From Brevibacillus antibioticus (GTDB lineage: Bacteria > Bacillota > Bacilli > Brevibacillales > Brevibacillaceae), in the NCBI RefSeq assembly GCF_005217615.1, contig NZ_SZNK01000001.1, positions 2,816,501 to 2,880,500 on the forward strand: a DNA stretch of 64,000 nucleotides, written 5' to 3'. A program made the translations under genes and the position numbers. Shown here one piece after another: positions 23,622 through 31,230 of this stretch (its first letter is position 1; every line of letters begins with the position of its first letter). The notes beneath the pieces are model-generated. The model did not search any database. It was not told the origin of the DNA and saw only the letters and a program-made list of their open reading frames with translations.

Positions 23622-23912
23622 AGCGAACCAGAAGCAAATATCTCCATCTATTATGCTTATGAAAGTGGTACATCTCACGAGATGAGTCCAACTGGATTGG
23701 GACTTAATTTAAATGCAATCTTTACAGACGGATATGGAGGCACAGTAACCTATTCAAATCCGACTAGTAGCAATCCTGAAGTAGCAACAGTAGCCATTGT
23801 TAGTGGTATTTTGTCTGTAGTTAAAGTGAGTAGTGGTAGCACTACAGTTACTTTTGATGTTGCGGATAGTCATGGTGTAAAAAAAACCATCACCTATTAC
23901 CTACGTGGCTAA
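23622..23912 (+). CDS. Candidate alternative 3' exon 3: Big_2-like Ig domain, no own start
   Basis: 97 codons from AGC GAA CCA GAA to TAA in the same phase as exons 1 and 2. It reads SEPEANISIYYAYESGTSHE, LGLNLNAIFTDGYGGTVTYS, NPTSSNPEVATVAIVSGILS then STTVTFDVADSHGVKKTITY. S-N-P-x-V-A-T-V followed by G-x-L-x-V-x-K-x-x-S-G-x-T-x-V-T-F is the Big_2 bacterial Ig-like signature. No ribosome-binding site for an internal start. Terminator 10 nt after the stop. Confidence 0.65.
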   Translation, partial: SEPEANISIYYAYESGTSHEMSPTGLGLNLNAIFTDGYGGTVTYSNPTSSNPEVATVAIVSGILSVVKVSSGSTTVTFDVADSHGVKKTITYYLRG

Positions 23913-23919
23913 CGTGCCG

Positions 23920-23951
23920 CTATACCTCACCTTTCTGGTGGGGTATTTTTT
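23920..23951 (+). terminator. Intrinsic terminator after exon 3
   Basis: TACCTCACC TTTCT GGTGGGGTA followed by TTTTTT. Confidence 0.88.
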
Positions 23952-23959
23952 CCTCATGC

Positions 23960-24075
23960 TGTCCACAATTACCGTTGTGTTATTCAACCACATCCAAAGC
24001 GTCCAAAGGGCGTCGCAGATTGTCCTCGGTGTTATGGCATATATGCTGCTTGGAATGCTCTCATAACAGACTAGG
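23960..24075 (+). repeat. Duplicated segment B with intact Zn-ribbon-like tail phase
   Basis: Twin of 14373-14476. One phase reads HNYRCVIQPHPKRPKGVADC then PRCYGIYAAWNALITD and a TAG near 24073. Two C-x-x-C-like half-sites. No start or ribosome-binding site inside the repeat, so it is probably the end of a lost gene. Confidence 0.6.
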
Positions 24076-24239
24076 ACGCCAAATAGCTAGTTACTCGCTA
24101 TGTTTTGGAGTGGGTTCCAAACGTTCCGATATAGGTTAGGTCTATCGCAAAAGTATTGTCGTTGCATTCGACCTGATTTACCTCCCTGAGCAATTTGCAA
24201 ACTTGACACTCCAATTTTTAGTATTATTAGGATGTAGAG

Positions 24240-24578
24240 GTCGTCTACCTACCAAAGTCGCTCATTTGTACGCACCATCCTTATCTTCGTTATTCGATTT
24301 TCGATGTACACTGTTTCTAAGCTCACTTTCCAGACTCGCCCTCGGCAGCCATAAGAGCCGAAGATTTTCTCCTCTTTTCCTTCCAACATTAAGCTTTACA
24401 TCAGGCGGAATTGTTTCAAATGCATCAAATGTTACGATTGTTTTTTTCGCAGGAAAATGTGAATACAATCATTTTTCATGTTATTCGCATAACAATCACC
24501 CGTAAGACGGCTGGCTTAGAGCATGCCGATCTTACGGGTGAGCTTTTTCCAAAATGATTTTCCTTTACTTCTTAACTT
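24240..24578 (-). repeat. Duplicated sigK downstream segment, copy 2
   Basis: Matches 17540-17819 and 29650-29852, with extra sequence around 24355-24410 not in the others. It contains the sigK terminator hairpin (ATCACCCGTAAGA / TCTTACGGGTGA) near 24495-24545. No gene. Confidence 0.7.
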
Positions 24579-24925
24579 TTATCTTCCCTGCGGCTGTTTC
24601 ATCCGATAAAACTCATTAAACAACTGAACGAGAAATACCCAGCTCACGTGCAATTTCGCGCTGTGTCTTTTCTTTGTCCTGATGCAGCCCAAACCTGCCG
24701 ATGATCACCTCTTTTTGGCGCTCATCGAGGATGTGTATGTGCTGGTAAATCTTATTAGACGCCAACTTGAGCTGCACAGCGTCAACCACTTCGTTGGTTT
24801 CTGTGCCAAGGACGTCGATTAAGGTGATTTCATTGCCTTCTTTATCTGTTCCGATTGGGTCGTGCAAGGATACATTCTTTTTGGGTTTTCTTCAGACTTC
24901 TCAGATGCATGAGGATTTCAATCTT
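24579..24925 (-). pseudogene. sigK C-terminal fragment 2 (spoIIIC-like half)
   Basis: Begins abruptly near 24925 at the codons for [11 protein letters not shown] and runs to the sigK stop: [55 protein letters not shown]. The upstream homology to intact sigK ends at AGAATGAAATCC (here AGATTGAAATCC), which is where, from memory, the B. subtilis skin element interrupts sigK. One inserted base after KKT breaks the frame and about 35 nt of the last helix is deleted, so it cannot form a working SigK by excision. Confidence 0.8.
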
Positions 24926-24984
24926 AATGTCAAAAGGGGAGCAGTTAACACTATTTCGGCTTCTTAAGGTATATGCATAATCAC

Positions 24985-25542
24985 TTATTTTTCAAGTATA
25001 AGATACCAATAAATCGCTATCTCATCACTATCCTTATCTAGACCTCTGTAGACGTAGGAATCGAAACCTCCGATGACAAAACCACAACTTTCGTAGAATT
25101 TACATGCGCGTACATTATTACTTTGTGTCTCCAGCATGATTCCCGGCATACCGCCATTCTTCGTCCAGCGTTTAGCCTGTTCGATTAGTTTTTTACCGAC
25201 ACCGTATCCTCTATATTTCTTATCAACTTTGATATCTTCCACATAGGCATATTTGTTCCAATTTCTTTTCAAAACAATTTGACCCACAACTTGATTATTT
25301 ACGAGCGCTACATAAATGATTTGATGGGGATTGCCGATATAATTCGAATAATCCTCAACAGTATCTTCTTCAAGCTGTTCATCATCGTAGCTTTTATTTC
25401 TAAGAGGCCTCTCCTTCACCGTATATCCGATTCGCTGTCCCATCAGATACAAGACAAGGGTAGAGTCCACGATAAAGCTCCCATCAATGTTTGTACCACA
25501 ATCATCGTCCCCAGCCCTCAGTTCTCTAATTAAAATATCCAT
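24985..25542 (-). CDS. GNAT acetyltransferase, streptothricin acetyltransferase (SatA)-like
   Basis: 185 residues after ATAGGAGGACGAAT. It reads YVALVNNQVVGQIVLKRNWN, AYVEDIKVDKKYRGYGVGKK (acetyl-CoA loop R-G-Y-G-V-G-K), GIMLETQSNNVRACKFYESC and GFVIGGFDSYVYRGLDKDSD then EIAIYWYLIL. The N-N-x-x-A-C-x-F-Y-x-x-C-G-F-x-I-G-G-F-D block and the I-A-x-Y-W-Y ending match the streptothricin acetyltransferase group. Actual resistance would need testing. Intact, unlike its neighbours. Confidence 0.8.
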   Translation of the reverse strand: MDILIRELRAGDDDCGTNIDGSFIVDSTLVLYLMGQRIGYTVKERPLRNKSYDDEQLEEDTVEDYSNYIGNPHQIIYVALVNNQVVGQIVLKRNWNKYAYVEDIKVDKKYRGYGVGKKLIEQAKRWTKNGGMPGIMLETQSNNVRACKFYESCGFVIGGFDSYVYRGLDKDSDEIAIYWYLILEK

Positions 25543-25757
25543 ATTCGTCCTCCTATATTTTTATAAGGTGAGAATAGAGATATGAAGGGGGACCACGGAC
25601 TTAACGGAATACATATTGCTCCGTCATATTCATAACCTCCTGGTATTATTTAGCATTTAGGATTCCCTAGTTAATTGTACAATCATTGCTTGACCGGTGC
25701 TACAGCTTATTAATCGATAAGCCCGTTAGCTTAACCGTCCATTATTTACTCAGAACA
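25543..25757. other. Intergenic stretch, nothing recognised
   Basis: Between the SatA-like gene and the recombinase remnant. No coherent frame or hairpin-plus-T signal was found. Confidence 0.35.
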
Positions 25758-25988
25758 TTAGAAAGTGTATATCTCTACACTCTCTTCGAAAACGCTAACT
25801 TCCTTAACCACATGACGGATCAGTTCTTTCTTATCCTCGAATGTTAGCTCATCCTGTGCCTTCGATAAGTAATATTCAGCAGCTTCACTCGTCGCTGCTT
25901 TCTTCCTGCATTCCATTACCTGATTGTCGAGGCTGAACCCGCTCTTGGATTGTTCCTCTGTACTCACCCTAGCATATATCCCGATCAT
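25758..25988 (-). pseudogene. Large serine recombinase with its middle deleted (SpoIVCA-like)
   Basis: ATG 25988 after GGAGGGAGAAG reads MIGIYARVSTEEQSKSGFSL then DNQVMECRKKA: the resolvase N-terminus with the catalytic Ser in A-R-V-S-T. It then jumps in frame to AAEYYLSKAQDELTFEDKKE and LIRHVVKEVSVFEESVEIYT, the usual C-terminal end of large serine recombinases of about 500 residues. Only 76 codons remain, so the rest of the catalytic domain, the recombinase domain and the zinc ribbon are gone. It lies 0.8 kb from sigK fragment 2, which fits a former skin-type recombinase, but other phage integrases share this start. Confidence 0.7.
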
Positions 25989-26052
25989 ACGGCTTCTCCC
26001 TCCTGTCGAGAAGATATGCGCGAACGGCTTGTCAAAAGTAGTGAGGAAACAT

Positions 26053-26082
26053 GGAAAAAGCACCACATGGGTGCTTTTTTTG
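26053..26082. terminator. Bidirectional intrinsic terminator
   Basis: AAAAAGCACC ACAT GGGTGCTTTTTTT. A sister hairpin, AGCACC GCGT GGGTGCT, lies at 27648-27668. Confidence 0.75.
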
Positions 26083-26144
26083 ATCATGGTGTATAGATAA
26101 TAATGTGTTAGGCTTGGGCCTCCCCTACGGTTTTCGTCGAAAGC

Positions 26145-27335
26145 TTACCGAATACGATCCAGGACGTTTTTCATAACCTGCGGCGAGTCCTGCCGATCGA
26201 ATAAATTATAGCGGGCTTTGACTGTTTGATAGACCTGATTCAGCGCTTTTTGACTCTTCGTTTTCCGGTACTCGCTCACAAGCTTGGTAAAGGAAGGATG
26301 CCGGATTACGTCTGTTCGCCAGTCCCACACGCGCGGTTTTTGGACTTCTCGCCGGACCTGTTCCACCATCTCTATTATAATAGGGGCAAGAGAGGCGCTG
26401 AGCTGCGTTTCGGCCTTCTTCTTCTCCGGAAGATCAGACAGCATCACATAGTTGGGAAGGGAAGACATTGGCTTGTTGTTTACATGCAGCAATTCGCCCG
26501 AATAGTTGTGCACGACCTCTAGCAACAAGACTTGATTGACTTCGTATTGAAAATACTCCCAACCAGCAGTCGCTTTTTTGCTAGGCAAAAACAGATGGAT
26601 GAAGTCGAGCATACTTGTGTAGTATGGCTGCGATTGCGGATACACAAACCCTTTTGCATCGACCTGGAATCCCGGCACTCCCACCTCTACTGCCCAGCGG
26701 ACCGCTTCACTTTGGCTGTCCTTGGGAGCTACACTCCCCTTATAAGGTCTAACGTTTTTGTACAAGCGGTACAATGTCTCCGCAACAAATTGCTTCGTAA
26801 GCCGTTGGTCTTTCAGTTCCTCAGACTGTACGTACCCCGCCTGGACAAGTGCGTTTATCCGCCCTTTTAGTTCCATCTCTCCTCGCTTTTTCCGTAGCTC
26901 GCTCCCCCATTGACCAGATGCTTCCTGCTCTGCTATTTGCTTACTAATGAGGGCAGGATCGTAACCTTGGGGATAGACGGGATCCAATATCCCAATCTCA
27001 TTGTACAGGGCCAGCAAATACCCATCTTTAGAGACGCTGAATTCATCGATCATGAAACCACGCGGTGTGTCAGTACCGTTAAGATCGCCGACCATTTCCG
27101 TGAGGCTTTTACTGTTTTTGTCCAGGATGCTGGCCGGATGCGGATTTTTAATCTTAAGCGCATCTTTTAGGAGAGAATGAAAAACTTCTTTTTCTTCCAG
27201 CGTATTGACCGTGGGCATTTTGTAGTCAATGCGATAAGAGGCCACCGTTGCCGCTCCTGCCTCTTGAATCGGATAGGCGATCTGCCCGACAGACAGAACG
27301 GCTGCAATTGCAGTGATGAACATAACCTTTTTCAT
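26145..27335 (-). CDS. Secreted protein with a possible SLH-like region
   Basis: 396 residues after GAGGAGGGAAC. Signal peptide MKKVMFITAIAAVLSVGQIA ending at EAGAA. Mature part: ATVASYRIDYKMPTVNTLEE, GFMIDEFSVSKDGYLLALYN, a central segment GRINALVQAGYVQSEELKDQ then LTKQFVAETLYRLYKNVRPY and SEAVRWAVEVGVPGF, which resembles an S-layer homology motif (E-x-A-x-x-L-Y-R ... A-V-x-W-A-V-E-x-G). The C-terminal third is helical (ASLAPIIIEMVEQVRREVQK). Probably exported to the cell wall; function unknown. Confidence 0.65.
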   Translation of the reverse strand: MKKVMFITAIAAVLSVGQIAYPIQEAGAATVASYRIDYKMPTVNTLEEKEVFHSLLKDALKIKNPHPASILDKNSKSLTEMVGDLNGTDTPRGFMIDEFSVSKDGYLLALYNEIGILDPVYPQGYDPALISKQIAEQEASGQWGSELRKKRGEMELKGRINALVQAGYVQSEELKDQRLTKQFVAETLYRLYKNVRPYKGSVAPKDSQSEAVRWAVEVGVPGFQVDAKGFVYPQSQPYYTSMLDFIHLFLPSKKATAGWEYFQYEVNQVLLLEVVHNYSGELLHVNNKPMSSLPNYVMLSDLPEKKKAETQLSASLAPIIIEMVEQVRREVQKPRVWDWRTDVIRHPSFTKLVSEYRKTKSQKALNQVYQTVKARYNLFDRQDSPQVMKNVLDRIR

Positions 27336-27690
27336 AGATTTGTTCCCTCCTCAATGGGGCAAGCATACCGGAATTTGATTAACGGGTGTTTGCAAATACA
27401 TTTGTTAGACGAATCTTTTTTGAATAAAGTTACATTCCACACATATTTACCTAAGCATACCCGACCTTCGGGCAGAGGTCTTAGCCGCAAGCTAATCCTA
27501 CCTATTACGGTCACAGGCTTAAGCTAGGCTAGGGTGCACCGGGTCATTCTGCCTACTTGAGACAGGATCCACGTATTCGAATAGGAGAAGGACTGGACAA
27601 GGGGCTGTGACTGGATCCGTTGCTAATGAGTTCATTTTCAAAAGAAAAAGCACCGCGTGGGTGCTCTTGTGTCTAACTATTCAGTTTGTT
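27336..27690. other. Non-coding stretch with a third copy of the dispersed hairpin element and a terminator
   Basis: 27566-27606 (GATCCACGTATTCG...GACTGGACAAGGGGC) resembles the left part of the elements at 20653 and 28360. A terminator AGCACC GCGT GGGTGCT lies at 27648-27668, ending the next minus-strand gene. No gene found. Confidence 0.4.
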
Positions 27691-28116
27691 TTATTTTAAC
27701 CAAAAATTAATAACCGTATCCCAACCTTTTTCCCCTCTAATTTCCGTCGGGGCTGATACTGCGAGTATTCTATTGTTTTCGTCTACAGCATAAGCATGTA
27801 TCCTGTATAGTTTTCCAATTCTTAAACTATAGATTTTTGAGCTAGTAGTGTATGACGTACCAGACGCATCCTCATATCCATCGGTCACATTGTAACGAAC
27901 CCACTTATATCTATCCACACCCGGAATATAATTAAACTTCACCCCAATATCTTGATACACATCTTCATACTTTTCATCTTCGCTAGAAGATACTTTTGAT
28001 GATGAATCGTGAGCGGTTGCAGTAGTTGCAGGTGATTGCTGTCCCTCGTGTGCAAATGCAGGTACGGCTGAAGTCAATAGTGCCAGTGTTGCTAAACTAG
28101 TCAGAAACTTTTTCAT
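27691..28116 (-). CDS. Small secreted protein, unknown family
   Basis: 141 residues from ATG 28116 after AAGGAGTG (an adjoining TTG at 28119 is possible). Signal peptide MKKFLTSLATLALLTSAVPA then FAHEG. A Ser/Thr-rich linker (SSKVSSSEDEKYEDVYQD) leads into a beta-rich domain GVKFNYIPGVDRYKWVRYNV, KIYSLRIGKLYRIHAYAVDE, then STEIRGEKGWDTVINFW-like ending. Function unknown. Confidence 0.6.
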   Translation of the reverse strand: MKKFLTSLATLALLTSAVPAFAHEGQQSPATTATAHDSSSKVSSSEDEKYEDVYQDIGVKFNYIPGVDRYKWVRYNVTDGYEDASGTSYTTSSKIYSLRIGKLYRIHAYAVDENNRILAVSAPTEIRGEKGWDTVINFWLK

Positions 28117-28745
28117 CAAAAAACACTCCTTCTTACTCTTATTTTTACCCGCCCTCAGAAGAGAAGCAAGTTAATGGGGGATTGGACTTGGTAGCCGACA
28201 TTTAAATGTTACAGACAACCAATTCCCATTCATTCCCATTTATTACAAAAACATCATAACATCCATCACCTAAATAACACAAGTGTATTATTTAAAATTT
28301 TTTGGGATTTTTTCAATTGGGGTCTCCGCCCTCAAGCCAAACCTTTCTCTAAGGGCAGGATCGGCTAACAATTATGAGAAGTTCTGGTCAAGGGGCGAGT
28401 AGCCTAAGCAGTAGGTCTCGTATGTAGTCCCCTGTCAGGTAAATCCCTGCGAAGTTATTCGCGATTTTTAAAAGTTCCAAGAGGGTTTGTATCCAGCTTT
28501 TTGTCGGTCTTTTTGGCACAAAAAAAGACACTCAGATAATCCCGAGTGCCGTAGCAATTTGATGTATAGCATCCTTTTTCTTTCGTAATACGCATAGACG
28601 AGCAATTTGTCTGTCGTGTAATCATTTGTAGTAATCTCATTGCTACTATCATTTCACTTGTACATGCACCCTTTTTTTCCCCTGTCCAGAACCTCTTATT
28701 CTGTTCTACATAGAATGCATTGAATTAAGAAAAGGAGGATCACAC
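28117..28745. repeat. Non-coding stretch holding dispersed hairpin element copy 2 and a phage-gene tail
   Basis: 28360-28490 matches 20653-20790 (AGGGG / CCCCT core hairpin). 28525-28595 matches 21765-21815 and encodes KKDAIHQIATALGII on the minus strand. The order element, TATCCAGCTTTTTGTCGG-like junction, phage tail is shared with 20.65-21.8 kb, so this is another segmental duplication. Confidence 0.5.
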
Positions 28746-29126
28746 TTGAAGATACCGAAAAGTTTATGCGATCGTATAGCTAAAATTCTGGGTGGGACAG
28801 GCATGTCAAATGATACTTGTTCTATCACGGTTAAGCGTAATCTCAATGCAACAATCTTGGGCAAACCCTATGATACTGAGCACGAAATTACCGTTGAATC
28901 CCTTGATAAAGAAGGAAACACCTTAAACACTGGTGAATTTACACTCCTGCAAACCGAAGTCCAAAAGTTTATTGACGCTGTTCGTAAAGAAGGGTTTATC
29001 GTTACTGCCCTGCACAACCACTGGCTCTTTGATAAGCCACGCCTCATGTATTTGCATCTTGAATCTGTTGAGCCCCCCATAGAGTTTGCAAAGAAACTAC
29101 GACGTGCTTTGAATGTACTGAAATAA
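28746..29126 (+). CDS. DUF1259 domain protein (LppY/LpqO-like)
   Basis: 126 residues from TTG 28746, with AAAGGAGG 8 nt upstream. It reads DRIAKILGGTGMSNDTCSIT, LQTEVQKFIDAVRKEGFIVT, ALHNHWLFDKPRLMYLHLES, EPPIEFAKKLRRALNVL. A-L-H-N-H followed by D-x-P-R-L-x-Y-x-H is the DUF1259 signature, with histidines that look metal-binding. No signal peptide, so cytoplasmic. Length is that of one domain. Terminator follows. Confidence 0.75.
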   Translation: MKIPKSLCDRIAKILGGTGMSNDTCSITVKRNLNATILGKPYDTEHEITVESLDKEGNTLNTGEFTLLQTEVQKFIDAVRKEGFIVTALHNHWLFDKPRLMYLHLESVEPPIEFAKKLRRALNVLK

Positions 29127-29135
29127 CCGATCCTA

Positions 29136-29171
29136 GTGGCGCTAAGCGTATAATGCCTTAGCGCCTCTTTC
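29136..29171 (+). terminator. Intrinsic terminator
   Basis: GGCGCTAAG CGTATAATGC CTTAGCGCC followed by TCTTTC. Confidence 0.85.
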
Positions 29172-29182
29172 ATTGCCTGCCA

Positions 29183-29242
29183 CTATCGTTTCACACATCG
29201 ATTGTTGTCTTGCCTAGTCGTCTCCTTGCTACATACTTTCAT
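29183..29242 (-). pseudogene. Truncated small Cys-containing gene
   Basis: GGGGAGGAGAGACG precedes ATG 29242, reading MKVCSKETTRQDNNRCVKR then TAG. Start region and first codons resemble the small zinc protein at 34470-34565 (MKVCSNC), so this is probably a decayed relative. Confidence 0.35.
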
Positions 29243-29274
29243 CGTCTCTCCTCCCCATTTAACAAATCGTGTAG

Positions 29275-29560
29275 ATGTGGCAGTCTGTAAGTGTAATGGT
29301 ACTCGGTACCCTTCTACTGCGAATTGCTGGTAGAAAATCAATTTCTCAAATGACTATGGTCCAAGTAGAAAATGAAAAAACTATATTTGTTACTGGCAAT
29401 TTTGGGAACAGTCTTGCCTTTTTCAAGAAGTTAGAAAGCATCACATTAAGCATTGGTGGATAATACGTAACCGCAACTTTAACTGTTGGTCTATCATTTG
29501 CTTTTCCTCTGTTTCTTTACTTCATACAAAAAAACAATAGAAGGTCGTAGATGGGAAAGA
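29275..29560 (+). pseudogene. Chimera of a DUF421 (YetF) N-terminus and a truncated DUF2834 gene
   Basis: The first part reads WQSVSVMVLGTLLLRIAGRK then SISQMTMVQV, the start of DUF421/YetF membrane proteins. From about 29370 the DNA is that of the DUF2834 gene at 16870-17202, with its middle deleted and out of phase. The end (AACAATAGAAGGTCGTAGAT...) runs into the start region of the small zinc-ribbon gene, whose body is also deleted. This shows how the 16.9-18.1 kb segment was copied and trimmed. Confidence 0.7.
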
Positions 29561-29767
29561 TAACTATCGTTACTCTTGAAAAACTTTTCAGGGTGGGGTC
29601 TTTTTTGCCCATCCTCCCACGTTACACTCCAAGAAAAGGAGTGTTGTTTAATGTAGAGCTCGTCTGCCTTACCTTCGTTATTCGATTTTCTATGTATACT
29701 GTTTCTTGGCTCACTTTCCAGACTCGCCCCCGGCAGCCATAAGAGAATTCAGGTTATTCGCATAGCA

Positions 29768-29824
29768 ATCACCCGTAAGACGGCTGGCTTAAAGAATGCC
29801 TATCTTACGGGTGATCTTTTTCCA
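29768..29824 (-). terminator. sigK terminator
   Basis: ATCACCCGTAAGA ... TCTTACGGGTGAT long hairpin downstream of sigK, retained in all three copies of the segment. The T-run is on the plus side (CTTTTTCC), with A/T-rich sequence on the minus side. Confidence 0.6.
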
Positions 29825-29852
29825 ATATGATTTTCCTTTACTTCTTTAACTT

Positions 29853-30563
29853 TTATCTTCCTTGCGGCTGTTTTGTCCGATAAAACTCATTAAACAACTT
29901 CATTAACGCTCGCTTTTCGATACGGGATACATACGACCGAGAAATGCCCAGCTCACGTGCAATTTCGCGCTGTGTCTTTTCTTTGTCCTGATCCAGCCCA
30001 AACCTGCCGATGATCACCTCTTTTTCGCGCTCATCGAGGATGTGTATGTGCTGGTAAATTTTATTGGACTCCAGCTTGAGCTGCACAGCGTCAACCACTT
30101 CGTCGGTTTCTGTGCCAAGGACGTCGATTAAGGTGATTTCATTGCCTTCTTTATCTGTTCCGATTGGGTCGTGCAAGGATACGTCTTTCTTGGTTTTCTT
30201 CAGACTTCTCAGATGCATGAGGATTTCATTCTCAATACAACGCGCAGCATACGTAGCCAGCTTGGTGCCCTTATCCACCTGATAACTCTCGATTGCTTTG
30301 ATCAGGCCGATGGTACCGATGGAAATCAGATCTTCACTGTCCTCACCTGTGTTCTCGAATTTCTTCACAATATGCGCCACCAAACGCAAATTGTGCTCAA
30401 TCAGCTTGTTGCGGGCGTAAGGGTCGCCTTTGGCCATGAGTCGGAGGTACTTTTCTTCTTCGGTGTCCTGAAGCGGTTGCGGGAAAGCATTGTTCTTGAC
30501 ATAAGCCACAAAAACGAGAAGTTCTTTAAACACAAGGGAAAGCGCCGCGATAATGCTGGACAT
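29853..30563 (-). CDS. sigK: RNA polymerase sigma factor SigK (late mother-cell sporulation), intact
   Basis: 236 residues, full family length. Pro-sequence [20 protein letters not shown] then [11 protein letters not shown], so the SpoIVFB processing site after residue 20 is conserved. Region 2: [60 protein letters not shown]. Region 4: [40 protein letters not shown]. Start ATG 30563 with GGAGGTG 6 nt upstream. It drives spore coat and mother-cell lysis genes. It is continuous here, yet partial copies lie on both sides, so an ancestor of this locus probably carried a split sigK. Confidence 0.95.
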   Translation of the reverse strand: MSSIIAALSLVFKELLVFVAYVKNNAFPQPLQDTEEEKYLRLMAKGDPYARNKLIEHNLRLVAHIVKKFENTGEDSEDLISIGTIGLIKAIESYQVDKGTKLATYAARCIENEILMHLRSLKKTKKDVSLHDPIGTDKEGNEITLIDVLGTETDEVVDAVQLKLESNKIYQHIHILDEREKEVIIGRFGLDQDKEKTQREIARELGISRSYVSRIEKRALMKLFNEFYRTKQPQGR

Positions 30564-30657
30564 GGCTGCCACCTCCACGTCTGGAATAGCTTACTTCTAT
30601 CCTTATGTGGGCGGTCGCCTATGCGTGCCTGTACGCATGGAGTTGTTGTCGATTAAT

Positions 30658-30999
30658 TCACTGTTGCTTGTATGGTAAAAGATTGTTTAGAAAAATGGGG
30701 TATTTTGGTAACATAATCAAGGGAACTTGTATGTCTGTATATTGATAATTGCCATCACTAAGACTGTTAATTACTCCATATCCCCCTAATTTTCTTTGCA
30801 TCTTAGGGGAGTGTTTTAGCAGCCACTCATACTCTGAGGTATTTTCATTTTTCATCTGTAAACTTTCAAAATATGCATTAAGGTGGTTTGAAAATTTAAT
30901 ATAATAATCGTTGTCTGTTTTGAGAATTCATAAAGTAGCAATAATCTTCATTAATCCAATTAATAGATTAATAGCCAGCGTAACAATGTAAAATGACAC
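30658..30999 (-). pseudogene. Small membrane-anchored protein gene interrupted by one TGA
   Basis: GAGGTGA precedes GTG 30999, which reads MSFYIVTLAINLLIGLMKII then ATL and a TGA at 30928. The same phase then continues ILKTDNDYYIKFSNHLNAYF, ESLQMKNENTSEYEWLLKHS, GGYGVINSLSDGNYQYTDIQ to a TAA at 30658. One N-terminal membrane helix plus a soluble domain of about 90 residues. Family unknown. Confidence 0.5.
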
Positions 31000-31230
31000 A
31001 ACGTCACCTCGTATGATATGTCCTGAATGATTATTAAAACTAATCTTGTATTCAGTTTTTAATAGATTGATTTACATACCATTACTTTCGGCAATTTGAT
31101 AATAGAACCCATGTTTTCTTTTAAGAATCAATAATTCATCCTCATAATCAAGCATTCCTTATTTGTTCATATCTTACAGCAATTTCAGTTGGTGGATAAC
31201 ATGCTTTTCTTCAATACGAAATGTCCAAGA

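Noticed and set aside
26226..27527. Plus-strand frames over the secreted 396-residue protein
   Set aside because: Antisense shadows; the minus-strand gene has signal peptide, ribosome-binding site and domain structure.
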